A stretch of DNA of 64,000 nt from Planctomycetota bacterium (lineage in GTDB: Bacteria > Planctomycetota > Phycisphaerae > Phycisphaerales > Phycisphaeraceae). The stretch covers positions 1,426,001-1,490,000 of the forward strand of contig CP066225.1 of the NCBI GenBank assembly GCA_016350165.1, written 5' to 3'. Every line of letters begins with the position of its first letter. The stretch's first letter is position 1. Position numbers and translations under genes: made by a program. Positions 45,653-55,478 of the stretch are shown here, piece by piece. Under the pieces are notes generated by a model. That model was not told where the DNA came from. It did no database searches and saw only the letters and a list, made by a program, of their open reading frames with translations.

Positions 45653-46885
45653 TCAATTTATTAACTGCGAATCTGGATATTGCATCTTAGGCAATGGTAT
45701 CGGCTGAAAATCAATGCCGTTAAATTCTGCAATGATTCGCAAATATTGGTATGGATCATCCCACGATTGTGAGGGTTCAATGACTGTTGATTCAGGCCAC
45801 TCATTCCATGAGGTTAATAGAATAAAACTTGTTTCAGCTATTTTCGCAGCCTGTAAATAGTCCTTTAATGTTCGGCCATTATCACGCGACATTTCCCATG
45901 GTTCGTTAGATATTTTCTTATTACTAAAGCCGGGATGAACAGGCAGAAATGTCGTCTTATTATGCTTCTTCGCTGACTCAACTAACGGCGGATATAATTT
46001 ATTGTAATCTTTCGTATCTTCCACGCGGGCATGACAAAAAGTTGCGTAACCGCCGATTGAATCTATATCCGGGTGCTCTAACCAATGATCAGGAAAATAT
46101 AGACGATGCTGTTTTATGCCATTTTTTACTGACGGCTGATCACGCAACTTTGTAACCATTGCATATATAGGGCCGATTTCTGATTCAATAATTTCAATAT
46201 ATTGAGTCAGTTCCGCTGGTTTCAAATGACCTTCCCACAATTGATAAATCATCAGTGCAGGTTTGCCGTCAATCTTTAAATAAGCTGGTGAATCGATTAC
46301 TTTTTTGAGTATCTCAGCCATCCTCTTGGCTGTTGTTTCGACTGAATGTGGTGAATACTCAGAAGTTTCATCAAATACAAAAAACTTTAATCCAGTTGCC
46401 TCAGCTTCTGGCCTGATAACATCGAATAAAACTTGATGCGTTAGCCCCGGCACTTCTCCTGGATATCCAGGCCCCCAGGTATCAATCACAAAAGCATCTA
46501 TCCCCGCATTCTTAGCTAATTGCATATGCCAACGTGTTACAGCTCGATCCAAACTACTATATACACCAACATATGGATAAAACTCTGAACTGATATCACG
46601 TAATTTTTCTTTATGTAAAATTGCGTCAGGATTCAAGCCGCCCGGCGGATCTCCATGACCTATATAGTTTTTCCATTGCGTCCATGTCTTTTCAGGCCCA
46701 TATGGTGTTTCATACCACGTGTAATAACAAGCAAACATCGGGATCTCTGAATCTTTTTCGATGCTTTCAGATTGCGATGAATCACTCGCATACAAACTGT
46801 TATCACAGATAAATTGAACAAGTAAGAAAAAAATCATACTTGCTAAGAATATTACACATGCCAAATATCTGAATACATCAAACAT
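45653..46885 (-). CDS. Exported GH99-like / WbsX-like protein
   Basis: A 410-aa protein with a signal peptide or anchor (VFRYLACVIFLASMIFFLLVQFI). The body matches glycoside-hydrolase-99-like proteins: PMFACYYTWYETPYG, NAGIDAFVIDTWGPGYPG and the near-terminal TSWNEWPESTVIEPS. Related enzymes act on mannose-containing glycans; the catalytic assignment is not certain. I use ATG 46885 because the frame upstream to 47059 runs through a strong minus-strand terminator at 46993-47035. Confidence 0.82.
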   Translation of the reverse strand: MFDVFRYLACVIFLASMIFFLLVQFICDNSLYASDSSQSESIEKDSEIPMFACYYTWYETPYGPEKTWTQWKNYIGHGDPPGGLNPDAILHKEKLRDISSEFYPYVGVYSSLDRAVTRWHMQLAKNAGIDAFVIDTWGPGYPGEVPGLTHQVLFDVIRPEAEATGLKFFVFDETSEYSPHSVETTAKRMAEILKKVIDSPAYLKIDGKPALMIYQLWEGHLKPAELTQYIEIIESEIGPIYAMVTKLRDQPSVKNGIKQHRLYFPDHWLEHPDIDSIGGYATFCHARVEDTKDYNKLYPPLVESAKKHNKTTFLPVHPGFSNKKISNEPWEMSRDNGRTLKDYLQAAKIAETSFILLTSWNEWPESTVIEPSQSWDDPYQYLRIIAEFNGIDFQPIPLPKMQYPDSQLIN

Positions 46886-46992
46886 ATATATGACCCATCC
46901 TAAAACGTTATCAAAAACCACCATAGCTTCAGAGCAAAATCGCTTTTGAGTATACATGAAAGATGCAAATATGAATGGGTAAAGCACAATGA

Positions 46993-47035
46993 TAAAAAAA
47001 TAAAAGACCGGCCTGCCGTTGCAGCAAGCCGGTCT
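46993..47035 (-). terminator. Strong minus-strand terminator with no gene in front
   Basis: AGACCGGC / GCCGGTCT with an inner CTGC-CGTT-GCAG stem; on the minus strand it is followed by a 12-base T-rich tail. The transcript it ends would come from the gene-free 47-48 kb interval. Confidence 0.85.
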
Positions 47036-48131
47036 GATCAAGTGCGGCGAAGATGACAAATTAATTACTGGTCTTATATCGCTTATCTGTAAATTGTTGG
47101 TACTACATTCACTACAAGAGAGACTTTAATAGAGAGACACTTTTACTAAATCTACCTAAGAGAGAGGCCTTGCGGCCGTTTTCAGCTATCTTTCTCCACC
47201 AATACACTTTCGTGTATTTGGGTACTACTGAACTTCACATCTTTCTGACGACTAAATCTTTCTACTCCACGAATGGAGGGATTTGAGAGACTTCATTTCA
47301 AATGAACTAAGCTTCTCAAAAACAATCAAGTACTAACTACATCTTTCTTCTCCAGGGAGAACTACAAAAAACATGTTTATGCTTTTTCCTCCCGCGACTT
47401 GATCACTTTCTCTTTCCTACTTCATCTTCGACACTAATGATCACTTTCTCTTCCTACTTGTCGCCATCTTCAACTTGATCAAAACTAATACAATTTACAG
47501 TGATTTATTGCTACGCAAGGCTCCTACCTCCTGCATAACTCAAAGACCAGTAATCTCCGGATCAGACTAAACACTCCAGCCATCACCAGTATCCATCTAG
47601 ATGCGTTGCGCATCGCCGTTGGTAAAAATTGGTGGGCACATCACACAGATCTCGAATACTAATCACGAGAACAAAGGATATCCCAAAACTATGTATTTAA
47701 TTCTTTCTTCACTCCGCCATGCAAAGCAATGACGTTCCTCCTGTTCTAAATAAATATCGAACAGGTTTATCTTGAACTGCTTCTCGAAGCTGATTGAAAT
47801 GTTACTCCCTACAAGTACATTCATCAGGTGATTTGCTTGATGGTCCATTGAATAACTTTCAGACCATACCTGCACTTCAGCATGCATATCAACTTGAAAA
47901 ACTAAGTCTTTGAGCATACTGAACATCTTTACACACACTGCTAAAGCAGACATCATTGACGCTCAAAAGCGTCGATGTTACAAGCAAAATGCGGCAAATT
48001 CTTTTCCTCCGAGAAAAGCGCAGCAATAGCTTTTACAAACAATATAGATTCAATTGTCTAGGTGGGGTTCATCTTCGCCAAAAGATGCTCTCACCTCCGT
48101 TATTCCCATTCAGCAGGATCAGTGCTGAACG
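47005..48131 (-). ncRNA. Candidate 1.1-kb structured RNA or untranslated transcript
   Basis: A minus-strand promoter at 48138-48165 and the terminator at 46993-47035 bracket about 1.1 kb without a recognised gene. The first 200 nt can form a row of hairpins: TTCAGCA/TGCTGAA, GGTG..CACC around ATCTT/AAGAT, AAAAGC/GCTTTT, GACGCT/AGCGTC. Nearer the 3' end are repeated purine-rich elements such as GAGAAAGTGATCA (twice) and variants of GGAGAAAGAT. A 97-codon ORF (47663-47956) lies inside with no ribosome site. It does not match RNase P, tmRNA, 6S or SRP RNA as I know them. Either a novel RNA or a decayed gene. Confidence 0.35.
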
Positions 48132-48137
48132 GCTGCG

Positions 48138-48165
48138 ATATTAGCACCTGAAACGATCTACGCAA
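48138..48165 (-). promoter_or_regulatory. Minus-strand promoter
   Basis: -35 TTGCGT (48160-48165), 16-bp spacer, -10 TAATAT (48138-48143). Predicted start near 48131, heading into the gene-free interval. Confidence 0.45.
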
Positions 48166-48292
48166 CAGAGGGTTTTCCATTAAAATGAAAAATATTTTAT
48201 CCCTTCACCCAACTCCACAAAGACTTTTCAGTGACAACAAATCGACTCAAAAGCTTTCTGTTAGGCATCTATTCGTCGGATAGGGCTGATAT

Positions 48293-48988
48293 TTAAGCTA
48301 CAAAAAACAGCACATAACCTATCGCAAACACGGCAACATCAACGATTGCATGGCTGATATATCCAGGCCAAACAGAACGGTATTTCAAGTACAACCACGA
48401 CCATGTTAATCCACCAATGCCAATACCTAAGCAACAAAGCAAGTTTAAACCAAGATTAAAGTAAAGCGTCAAAGCAATGAAATGATGAATCGTAAACGCG
48501 AAAGCACTAAGGAAGATCGCCGCTATACCACCAAATAAAATCTCAAATTTGCGAAAGACAAACCATCGCCAAACATACTCTTCAAGAATTGAATTAATCG
48601 TGATCCAATACAAGGCGCCGACAAGATAAATCAATTTGCTATCAAGCTGAATTTTTGCAGCCATGGTTTTAACGTGCTCGGGGTCAATTAACTTAGAACC
48701 AAACGTGTAATAAACAACAAAAATTACAACACTAATCAAAACACCCAAAACAGCGCCCGGTAGCAATCCACCTTTTTTCACTGGCGACCAACTCAATTTT
48801 TCTTTATCAACTTTTAAATGCCACAGCAAAGGCAAAAGCAAAATCCATACTTTGCTTGCCATGAAAAGCACTTTGCCGATCGTTTCATCGGGGAACCAGA
48901 TCATTCCACTCAATGTGCCTAAACTGGGAATTGGTATCAGTAAAACAAGTGCTAGAATCGCCCAGAATATTACTTTATTTTTCGCCAT
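48293..48988 (-). CDS. CPBP-family intramembrane metalloprotease
   Basis: A 231-aa membrane protein with about seven spans. The glutamic-protease signature of CPBP (Abi) is complete: EEYVWRWFVF with the Glu-Glu and Arg, FTIHHF with the first His, and SHAIVDVAVF with the second. Homologues process prenylated proteins or take part in bacteriocin immunity; a specific substrate cannot be given. Divergent from the DUF4173 gene, with 99 bp between them. Confidence 0.9.
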   Translation of the reverse strand: MAKNKVIFWAILALVLLIPIPSLGTLSGMIWFPDETIGKVLFMASKVWILLLPLLWHLKVDKEKLSWSPVKKGGLLPGAVLGVLISVVIFVVYYTFGSKLIDPEHVKTMAAKIQLDSKLIYLVGALYWITINSILEEYVWRWFVFRKFEILFGGIAAIFLSAFAFTIHHFIALTLYFNLGLNLLCCLGIGIGGLTWSWLYLKYRSVWPGYISHAIVDVAVFAIGYVLFFVA

Positions 48989-49087
48989 AACACTGAATCG
49001 CCTATTTTTTTAACAATAGAACTCATACGACCTCCCTTGCGTATATAACATAAATAACCTGAAACATCAAAGCTTCCGAGGTTTATC

Positions 49088-50710
49088 ATGCACATTCTTC
49101 CGCTTAGGAATCGTGTTTCTTATCTCATTACCACTACATTGCTAACTATTCTGATTACAGATTATTTATTCTTTAGCCATGCCAAGGGATGGCTTATCGG
49201 TATTTACACTTTATTTATAGCACTATTATTATTTTCACGGAGTAATAAGAATCGTTTAAAGTATCAGAACATTTTCCTTCTCAGTTGTCTCATGTTTTTG
49301 AGCATATGCAGTGTCGCCACGACGGCACCTATCTTGTTTCTTCTTACCCCAATCACACTTATTACTTACGCAATTACAACACGTAGCCAAATTCCACAAA
49401 CAATCACAAATCTTATAACATCTTGGTTCAACTTCATCATCCGGACAATCGAGCAACCAATCGCTGATTTCATTATTTACTTCAAATTTTCAGCTCGCTT
49501 CAAAACTTACAATAACCCGCTAAAACTTTTAGTCTATTGGATCTTACCACTTTTACTCGGGTCTATTTTTATCGCATTATTTTCAAAAGCAAATCCAATT
49601 TTTTCAAAATACACTATATTATTTTTCACTTACCTTAGAGATACGCTTGAGAACATTTTCACATACCTTAATCCTTTCAGAATGGTATTTTGGATTATCA
49701 CCGGCTTCACAATCTATGCTCTTTTACGTGTTAAATGTAGATCCATAACACGCAAATTTACCAAGCCAACGTCCTCCATCTCATGTAAACGACAAAACCT
49801 CGTTCAATTAATATTATCAACACCTGTGGTATTACGTTGCTTGATCGTTTTTAATCTAATTTTCCTTGCTCAAACAAGCATGGATGTATATTACCTATGG
49901 ATGGATGGCAAACTTCCTGAAGGTATGACATACGCGAACTATGCACATCGCGCCGCTTACCCACTTGTAGCTGCTGCATTACTGGCGGGATTGTTTACGA
50001 TGATATCTAGTGGCAAAAATCAGATCCGACGAACAAAACACTCTCGACTCATACATTTATTAAATTATTTCTGGATTGCGCAGAACATCATACTAATCTC
50101 AAACGCGGGCTATCGGCTCAGCTTGTACGTCGAGATTTACTCTTTAACACGCTGGCGAATCGCTGCCGCTATTTGGATGACACTAGTCGCTCTTGGCTTA
50201 ATTACACTCATCATAAAAATAGCTTCACACCGCACAAACTATTGGCTCATCAGGCTCTGTTTTTTATACACATATCTCATTATTATCGCATGTATACCTA
50301 TAAATATTGATAAATTCATAGCCGATTACAATGTAGGTCATTGCAAGGAAATCACACAAAAGGGTGCTGATATTGATTTGGACTATCTTTTTTCACTCGG
50401 TACAGATGCACTGCCAGCGATGGATCATCTCTATGCACAAATAAATAACACCGAAAAAAAGCTACAACTTATCAAATACATTTACACTCTTGAAATTGAT
50501 TTGAGCACCGCCACATCGGACTGGCGATCATGGAATTATCAAAATGAGTATTTATTAACAATTCATAACAAAAACAGACCAATCATATTTTCTGAAAAAT
50601 TCAATCCACCGATTGATATGATCGAATTATTACAAAACGGTGTAACAACCACACCTAATTATCAGCTAATTAACAAGGCATCTACCGCATCATTAGAACG
50701 ATATGAATAA
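49088..50710 (+). CDS. DUF4173-domain membrane protein
   Basis: A 540-aa protein with about ten membrane spans in the first 410 residues and a soluble C-terminal part. LPEGMTYANYAHRAAYPLVAAALLAG is the signature of DUF4173 (a DUF4153 relative). Function unknown. GAGG 6 nt before ATG 49088 sets the start. The C-terminal 130 residues (with LDYLFSLGTDALPAMDHLYAQI) look like a later addition to the core. Confidence 0.88.
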   Translation: MHILPLRNRVSYLITTTLLTILITDYLFFSHAKGWLIGIYTLFIALLLFSRSNKNRLKYQNIFLLSCLMFLSICSVATTAPILFLLTPITLITYAITTRSQIPQTITNLITSWFNFIIRTIEQPIADFIIYFKFSARFKTYNNPLKLLVYWILPLLLGSIFIALFSKANPIFSKYTILFFTYLRDTLENIFTYLNPFRMVFWIITGFTIYALLRVKCRSITRKFTKPTSSISCKRQNLVQLILSTPVVLRCLIVFNLIFLAQTSMDVYYLWMDGKLPEGMTYANYAHRAAYPLVAAALLAGLFTMISSGKNQIRRTKHSRLIHLLNYFWIAQNIILISNAGYRLSLYVEIYSLTRWRIAAAIWMTLVALGLITLIIKIASHRTNYWLIRLCFLYTYLIIIACIPINIDKFIADYNVGHCKEITQKGADIDLDYLFSLGTDALPAMDHLYAQINNTEKKLQLIKYIYTLEIDLSTATSDWRSWNYQNEYLLTIHNKNRPIIFSEKFNPPIDMIELLQNGVTTTPNYQLINKASTASLERYE

Positions 50711-50711
50711 T

Positions 50712-50749
50712 CAAAAAAGTACGACCCGGGCAGAGGATACGCCGGGTCG
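50712..50749 (-). terminator. Terminator of the gene ending at 50780
   Basis: CGACCCGG / CCGGGTCG with a 12-base loop; on the minus strand a run of six T follows. Confidence 0.85.
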
Positions 50750-50779
50750 CACTCGATCAGGGGTCAAAATTAGATATTC

Positions 50780-51385
50780 TCAGCGTTTGTCGGCTTTGGC
50801 GACTTTCTGCTTCAACTCGACATAATTGCCAGGTCGTTTACGCTGCTTCTTGAACTTATCTGGAACAGGGATATGCATGATCGATTTTGGTGTAAATCGT
50901 TCTTTAGGCCATCTCGCCAATGCCGCATTCTCATTTCTATATACGATTACCTGAGGCTTCTGGTTCAGGGCATTGAAAAGACGCTGAGCGCGCCGCAATG
51001 AATGCTTATCATCAATTCCACCAACAAGATTTTCATACGCTCGTTGCCCTAGTAAAACATCATGCGGGTCAACATATACCGTAATGCTGCCCTGCCTTAC
51101 TTCAGCGAAGCCAGGCCACGTAGGTTGTTTAGCAACACCATTACTCACAAGCGATGATGAATCAACAATTCTTCTTTGCACCAACCGTGTCGTTTTAATT
51201 GCTTGATTATTAAAACGATACCTTGGGTAATAATTCACCGATTGACTTGGCGCTTCATGTGCACCAGCTCCCGGGTTACGGAACGTAATAACCTTTGAAG
51301 CATCACTTGTTAGCTGAGCGGAAGCAGTCCCACCCGTAACGCCGATGACGAACAACGCAGCTATCGCGCACTTACACCATTCCAT
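50780..51385 (-). CDS. Small exported protein of unknown function
   Basis: A 201-aa protein with a signal peptide (CKCAIAALFVIGVTGGTASAQ) and a mature basic domain, including ITVYVDPHDVLLGQRAYENLVGGIDDKHSLRRAQRLFNAL. The C-terminus is Lys/Arg-rich. AAGGAG precedes ATG 51385 by 8 nt. Upstream lies a 980-bp region with a repeated 15-mer in which the same GAGACGC core recurs right at the ribosome site. No family recognised. Confidence 0.75.
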   Translation of the reverse strand: MEWCKCAIAALFVIGVTGGTASAQLTSDASKVITFRNPGAGAHEAPSQSVNYYPRYRFNNQAIKTTRLVQRRIVDSSSLVSNGVAKQPTWPGFAEVRQGSITVYVDPHDVLLGQRAYENLVGGIDDKHSLRRAQRLFNALNQKPQVIVYRNENAALARWPKERFTPKSIMHIPVPDKFKKQRKRPGNYVELKQKVAKADKR

Positions 51386-51682
51386 AGCGTCTCTCCTTAA
51401 TCATCAGCTTTACCAAAACCGATGCTCTGCATCCTCTCAATTGCCAACCCATGACAATTAAGATCACCTCAATCGAATCGTGAGAACCAGCTTTCGCCGA
51501 CTATCACATTGAATTATTAACTTGCTTTTGTAGCTTTTCTCTACTTTTTACCCTGATGCATTACGACTGCGTCCTTACAAGAAGTACTCGTTCACATCGC
51601 TTCAAACCCCTAACGCCTGAAAACATCACAGTGAACAGCATCGCAATTAAAAACTGAAGAATGGCTGGCTCTTCACTCGTGG

Positions 51683-51697
51683 GGCGTCTCACTTCCT
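51683..51697 (-). repeat. 15-bp repeat AGGAAGTGAGACGCC, copy 1
   Basis: Written on the minus strand. Preceded on that strand by TGTCGCCC and, further off, AGAGCTGG, elements shared with copy 2. Confidence 0.65.
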
Positions 51698-51890
51698 CTC
51701 GGGCGACACTACGAACCAGCTCTCCTTCATGCCTAACGAATGCTTTGAATCGCTTGACCAATTCAAAGCCAGATCGGGTCTCTGTTCGACCTTTTCCAGG
51801 CCGATGAATCTTTACCTTTAACTACTGCCTCTATGTTATAAGGTAAAAGCCCTCCCTCATTTCGATGCAACTGATTGACTGGATTCCTTA

Positions 51891-51905
51891 GGCGTCTCAC
51901 TTCCT
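51891..51905 (-). repeat. 15-bp repeat AGGAAGTGAGACGCC, copy 2
   Basis: Exact copy, 208 bp from copy 1, with the same TGTCGCCC (51908-51915) and AGAGCTG context. Confidence 0.65.
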
Positions 51906-52013
51906 ACGGGCGACATCCTCATCAATCAGCTCTCAGCGTCTTTACTTGTCATTCTCGATTGCATTGCGTTATGCAATCTATCCCGCCCCATTCTCTTTTC
52001 CTTGTCATAATCA

Positions 52014-52028
52014 GGCGTCTCACTTCCT
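52014..52028 (-). repeat. 15-bp repeat AGGAAGTGAGACGCC, copy 3
   Basis: Exact 15-mer, 123 bp from copy 2, without the TGTCGCCC companion; a degenerate fourth copy (GAGACGC) lies near 52045. Confidence 0.65.
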
Positions 52029-52368
52029 GATTTTGTCTCTTAACCGCGTCTCAATTCAGTTAAGTTCCGGGCAACGCGATTATTTAAACAACCCCTGTGC
52101 CAAATCTCCGCAAGTATGCCATAAACCCATATCCTATTACTTAATAAAGACTTAGGCATCAAACACCACTGCGTCACTCATTTCCAACTGCGCCCACATG
52201 TTGCACCAACACCACATCACCCTTTTGCAAAACGCTGCAAAAAAGCAACACGTCCAAAAAAAAATACATTCTGAGTCCATACCCCCTTGTGCATGTTCGC
52301 CGACTCCTGATAATGCCCAACTTAGTCCTGCAATAAATCATTAAGGCTTAGCCTTAGGACGGTGAAGT

Positions 52369-53811
52369 GTGCCCCCCCAATCACTCGCGACCCTCACGCG
52401 AGCACCCAAACATTCCGACCTGCGTGGCAAACTAACGCGCATCAATTACTACTGGATCCCCGGCTCCCTCTGGCTCTGGACCATCACTGGTGCTGCGCTC
52501 ACACGTTTCGCACAAGGCCTCGAAATGCCCGAGAAGTACTTTGGCATACTCGCTGCCCTGCCCTTTATAGGTAGCATGCTCCAACTCCCCGCTTCTTACT
52601 TTCTTGAGAAACATTCACTCCGACTCAAGACCACTATCTACGGCATCTTTGCTTCACGATCATGCTGGATACTCATAGGCCTCGTCCCTTGGGTTCTTCC
52701 CAAGTCTCTTGCATGGCCTGCCATGATTGTCTTAGTAGGTCTCTCATGGGCAACGCTCAACTTCGGCGTACCCGGCTGGATCTCATGGATGGCTGACCTT
52801 GTACCCGAACGCATACGGGGTCGTTTCATCGGCAATAGGCGACGACTATCACTCCTTGTCGGCGTCGTCTCTTCCTTATGTGTTGGCGAACTACTCGAAC
52901 TATCCGAAGACCAAACTGTTCTTCTCGCAATCATCTCAGCAATCTTCATCATCGCTGGCATTTGTGGCGTCATCGAAGCCACCGGCTACCTGCGCGAGTT
53001 CAGCCCAGACAAACCAAAACCCGATGAACACATCAAATGGTTTAGCAACCTCAGTAAACCCTTTAAAACCCCTGGGTTTAGACCATTCATCGCATTCAAC
53101 ATACTCTTCACCCTCGGCCTCGCTTTTATCAACCAATACATTTGGCTCTACTGCTTCAACCGACTCAACTTCTCAAACAGCAAAGCAAACCTCCTCCTCG
53201 TCACAATCCCACTTCTCCTCCAATCTGTCTCATTCACATACTGGGGCAAGATCATCGATCACATGGGCAAGAAGCAAGTGCTCATCATCGCTGGCATGAT
53301 TTCCACTATCTCAACGCTCGGTTGGCTTCTTTGCGATCCAAACAACATCTGGCTTGGTTACGCGATCGTCATGATCAGCGTTCTCACTTGGGCAGGCATC
53401 GATCTCTCCAACTTCAACATTCTCATCAGCATCGCTGGCACAAAAAAAGAAGGCTCCATTTTCATAGCCGTCAACTCACTCGTCGCTGCAATCACCGGCG
53501 GCGTCTCCGGCCTCCTCGCTGCATACATAGCATCCAAGTACGAGACACTCACATTCACCATCCCCGCAATCTCCGATCACCCCTTCGGCTACATCGCAAT
53601 CCTCTTCATCCTCTCCGTCGCATTGCGCGTCGTCGCTTTCTTCTTCATCTTCTTCATTGATGAACCCAAGGACGCAAGCACACTCGACACTATCCGTTTC
53701 ATGACAACATCCCTCTACTCAAACCTCCGACAAGCCGTGTTCATGCCTTCGCGCGTTGCCATCTCACTCAAAAACCGCACATATGTCCTCACCAAGCACG
53801 TCAAAAAATAA
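52369..53811 (+). CDS. Major facilitator superfamily transporter
   Basis: A 480-aa transporter with about 12 membrane spans. The cytoplasmic loop 2-3 region and a second-half motif IDHMGKKQVLII (an MFS motif A-like D-x-x-G-x-K) support the family. The section ADLVPERIRGRFIGNRRRLSLLVG is common in the uncharacterised subgroup seen in planctomycetes. Starts with GTG 52369, with AGGACGG upstream. Substrate unknown. Single gene. Confidence 0.88.
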   Translation: MPPQSLATLTRAPKHSDLRGKLTRINYYWIPGSLWLWTITGAALTRFAQGLEMPEKYFGILAALPFIGSMLQLPASYFLEKHSLRLKTTIYGIFASRSCWILIGLVPWVLPKSLAWPAMIVLVGLSWATLNFGVPGWISWMADLVPERIRGRFIGNRRRLSLLVGVVSSLCVGELLELSEDQTVLLAIISAIFIIAGICGVIEATGYLREFSPDKPKPDEHIKWFSNLSKPFKTPGFRPFIAFNILFTLGLAFINQYIWLYCFNRLNFSNSKANLLLVTIPLLLQSVSFTYWGKIIDHMGKKQVLIIAGMISTISTLGWLLCDPNNIWLGYAIVMISVLTWAGIDLSNFNILISIAGTKKEGSIFIAVNSLVAAITGGVSGLLAAYIASKYETLTFTIPAISDHPFGYIAILFILSVALRVVAFFFIFFIDEPKDASTLDTIRFMTTSLYSNLRQAVFMPSRVAISLKNRTYVLTKHVKK

Positions 53812-54185
53812 CTCACATTGCTCACCTCAAACGCAATCCCTCCGCCACTCGTGCGTTCCTATTTATCACAGATAATCCGCCCAATAATCGGCTCATAAAC
53901 CCCTACTAACGCATACATTCACAATTTCACGACATAAGCAAATATTCACAACCACTTTTCGCATGGACAGACCCTCCCCTGAAAACCTATTTTCAGAGGC
54001 AGTCAAACATCATTCGCGTTTGCACGTAACAACCGACTGGTCAACGAGTAAACATTTACGCAAAACGCATTAAAACTTTAACTCGCAGCAAGCGTCTACA
54101 ACATTTAGAATGACGTTTATTACAAAACCGCGTACCACCCCACTTATTCACGGTACATAAACAAACAAACACGGACGAGACAACC
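53812..54185. other. Intergenic interval with a 10-bp inverted repeat
   Basis: About 370 bp without a gene. CCCCTGAAAA (53977-53986) and TTTTCAGAGG (53991-54000) form a stem with one mismatch and a CCTA loop; no T-run on the plus strand, so an operator or structural element is as likely as a terminator. Confidence 0.35.
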
Positions 54186-54767
54186 ATGAAATTTAAAACA
54201 TTACTACCTTTGCTGCTCGCAGTCCTTCTGCTCCCAGCCTGCCAACAAACCGGCCGCATCCCACTGGATCAAGAAACGCAAGCCGAAAAAGAATCAACGC
54301 AAGCCAACCCAATCGAAATGCGTCAGTTTGCCGATCAGGTTGCGCAAGACATGAACCAAAAAATCGCTGCCGCACCAGTCATCGTCAATACCCCCGGCAA
54401 AGTCACTGTCATCATGGGCAACTTCGATAACAAAACTGGCACAACCTCAACCAACGATTTCGAATACCTCGCAAAGCGCATCCGCTCTGACCTCATAAAC
54501 TCCTTCGCATCAAACAAACTCAAGTTTGTTGAAAAACGTTCACGCATGAACGTTCTCGCTGAACGTGAAAAAATCGGCACAGCTGCAACACCTGCTGAAC
54601 CACCCGCATACGACCCAGCAACCACATACACCCTCAACGGCGACTTCTACAGACTCAAACGTCAAAGAACCAACCTCTACTACTTTGAGTTCCAGCTCGT
54701 CAACTTCGGCACAAACGAAATCGTCTTCTCATCATCAACCGAATACAAATCCATTAGTGGCCAATAA
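54186..54767 (+). CDS. LpoB-like lipoprotein
   Basis: A 193-aa lipoprotein with lipobox LLPAC (Cys about residue 19). The folded part begins KVTVIMGNFDNKTGTTSTNDFEYLAKRIRSDL and includes FVEKRSRMNVLAEREK and YTLNGDFYRLKRQRTN, matching LpoB, the outer-membrane activator of penicillin-binding protein PBP1B in E. coli. Whether it activates a transglycosylase here is inference. First of four same-strand lipoprotein genes. Confidence 0.85.
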   Translation: MKFKTLLPLLLAVLLLPACQQTGRIPLDQETQAEKESTQANPIEMRQFADQVAQDMNQKIAAAPVIVNTPGKVTVIMGNFDNKTGTTSTNDFEYLAKRIRSDLINSFASNKLKFVEKRSRMNVLAEREKIGTAATPAEPPAYDPATTYTLNGDFYRLKRQRTNLYYFEFQLVNFGTNEIVFSSSTEYKSISGQ

Positions 54768-54845
54768 GTCACACCACCCCAAAAACAACACGATCGGCAG
54801 CCTAACCGCTGTCGATTCGTATTTACATCAAACCCAATTTGTACC

Positions 54846-55466
54846 ATGAAATCTAACCTTCTATTAGTACCAATCCTCCTCACACTCACGTTTCTAATCA
54901 GCGGCTGCATATCCACAGCCCACTCAACACGCCTCCAACTCGACGACTTCAACGAAGTCTCAAACCAGATCACCGCTCAACTCGCCGCCTCCGACTTCCT
55001 TCGCTCACGCTCCCCCTACTCACCACCCATGAACATCACCTTCGAAAAAGTCACCAATCTCTCAGGCGACATCTTCACACAAGCCGAAGAATGGGCCATC
55101 ATGAAACGTATCTTCTCAGCCATGCCCATTCAGCAACTCGAAGATCAATTCAACATCCGCATCATCCTCCCATCCGATCGCACACGCGAGATCGCCAAAA
55201 CCGACATCAACGACGAAGCCGCCAACAACTTCGGCTCACAGCGTCAAGTCACGCACATCATGACCGCAACCATCAACTCCGTCACACGCAACACAAAAAA
55301 ACAACGCACCGACCTCTACGCATTCTTCTTCCAAATCGACAAACTCACCTCCCCAATCGACCGTGACAATCCCAACGCACCACGCGACACCTCCGACCTT
55401 GGCACCATCGTTTGGTCTGGGAAATTCGAGATAAAACGAGCAGCCGTCGGCAACATCCGCAACTAA
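54846..55466 (+). CDS. Second LpoB/CsgG-like lipoprotein
   Basis: A 206-aa lipoprotein with lipobox LISGC (Cys about residue 19). It shares with the previous gene the order of a conserved leading strand (PMNITFEKVTNLSG), a helix with FNIRIILPSDRTREI and VTHIMTATINSVTRNTKKQRTDLYAFFFQI. The closing part IVWSGKFEIKRAAVG is typical of LpoB. It is diverged and may pair with the first copy. A CTAAC-N5-ATTAG match at 54853-54867 lies in its first codons and is probably coding. Confidence 0.75.
   Translation: MKSNLLLVPILLTLTFLISGCISTAHSTRLQLDDFNEVSNQITAQLAASDFLRSRSPYSPPMNITFEKVTNLSGDIFTQAEEWAIMKRIFSAMPIQQLEDQFNIRIILPSDRTREIAKTDINDEAANNFGSQRQVTHIMTATINSVTRNTKKQRTDLYAFFFQIDKLTSPIDRDNPNAPRDTSDLGTIVWSGKFEIKRAAVGNIRN
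54853..54867 (+). repeat. CTAAC-cttct-ATTAG match inside the start of the second LpoB-like gene
   Basis: Same CTAA-N7-TTAG layout but with a C-A inner pair and inside coding sequence; may be chance. Confidence 0.25.
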
Positions 55467-55478
55467 CACAACACAACC

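Larger units (their letters stand above)
51386..52368. other. Gene-free interval with repeats
   Basis: Nearly 1 kb lacking a convincing gene. It lies upstream of both the minus-strand gene at 51385 and the plus-strand MFS gene at 52369. Minus-strand short ORFs (one of 66 codons at 51561-51761 ending in a hydrophobic stretch) do not hold a common frame across the repeats. An untranslated leader or RNA on the minus strand is possible. Confidence 0.35.

Noticed and set aside
46886-47059. N-terminal extension of the GH99-like protein to 47059
   Set aside because: It would be read through a strong terminator hairpin; a signal peptide with an upstream AGG begins at 46885.
47663-47956. 97-codon minus-strand ORF as a protein gene
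   Set aside because: No ribosome site, no recognisable domain, and it lies inside a hairpin-rich gene-free interval; kept only as part of the RNA candidate.
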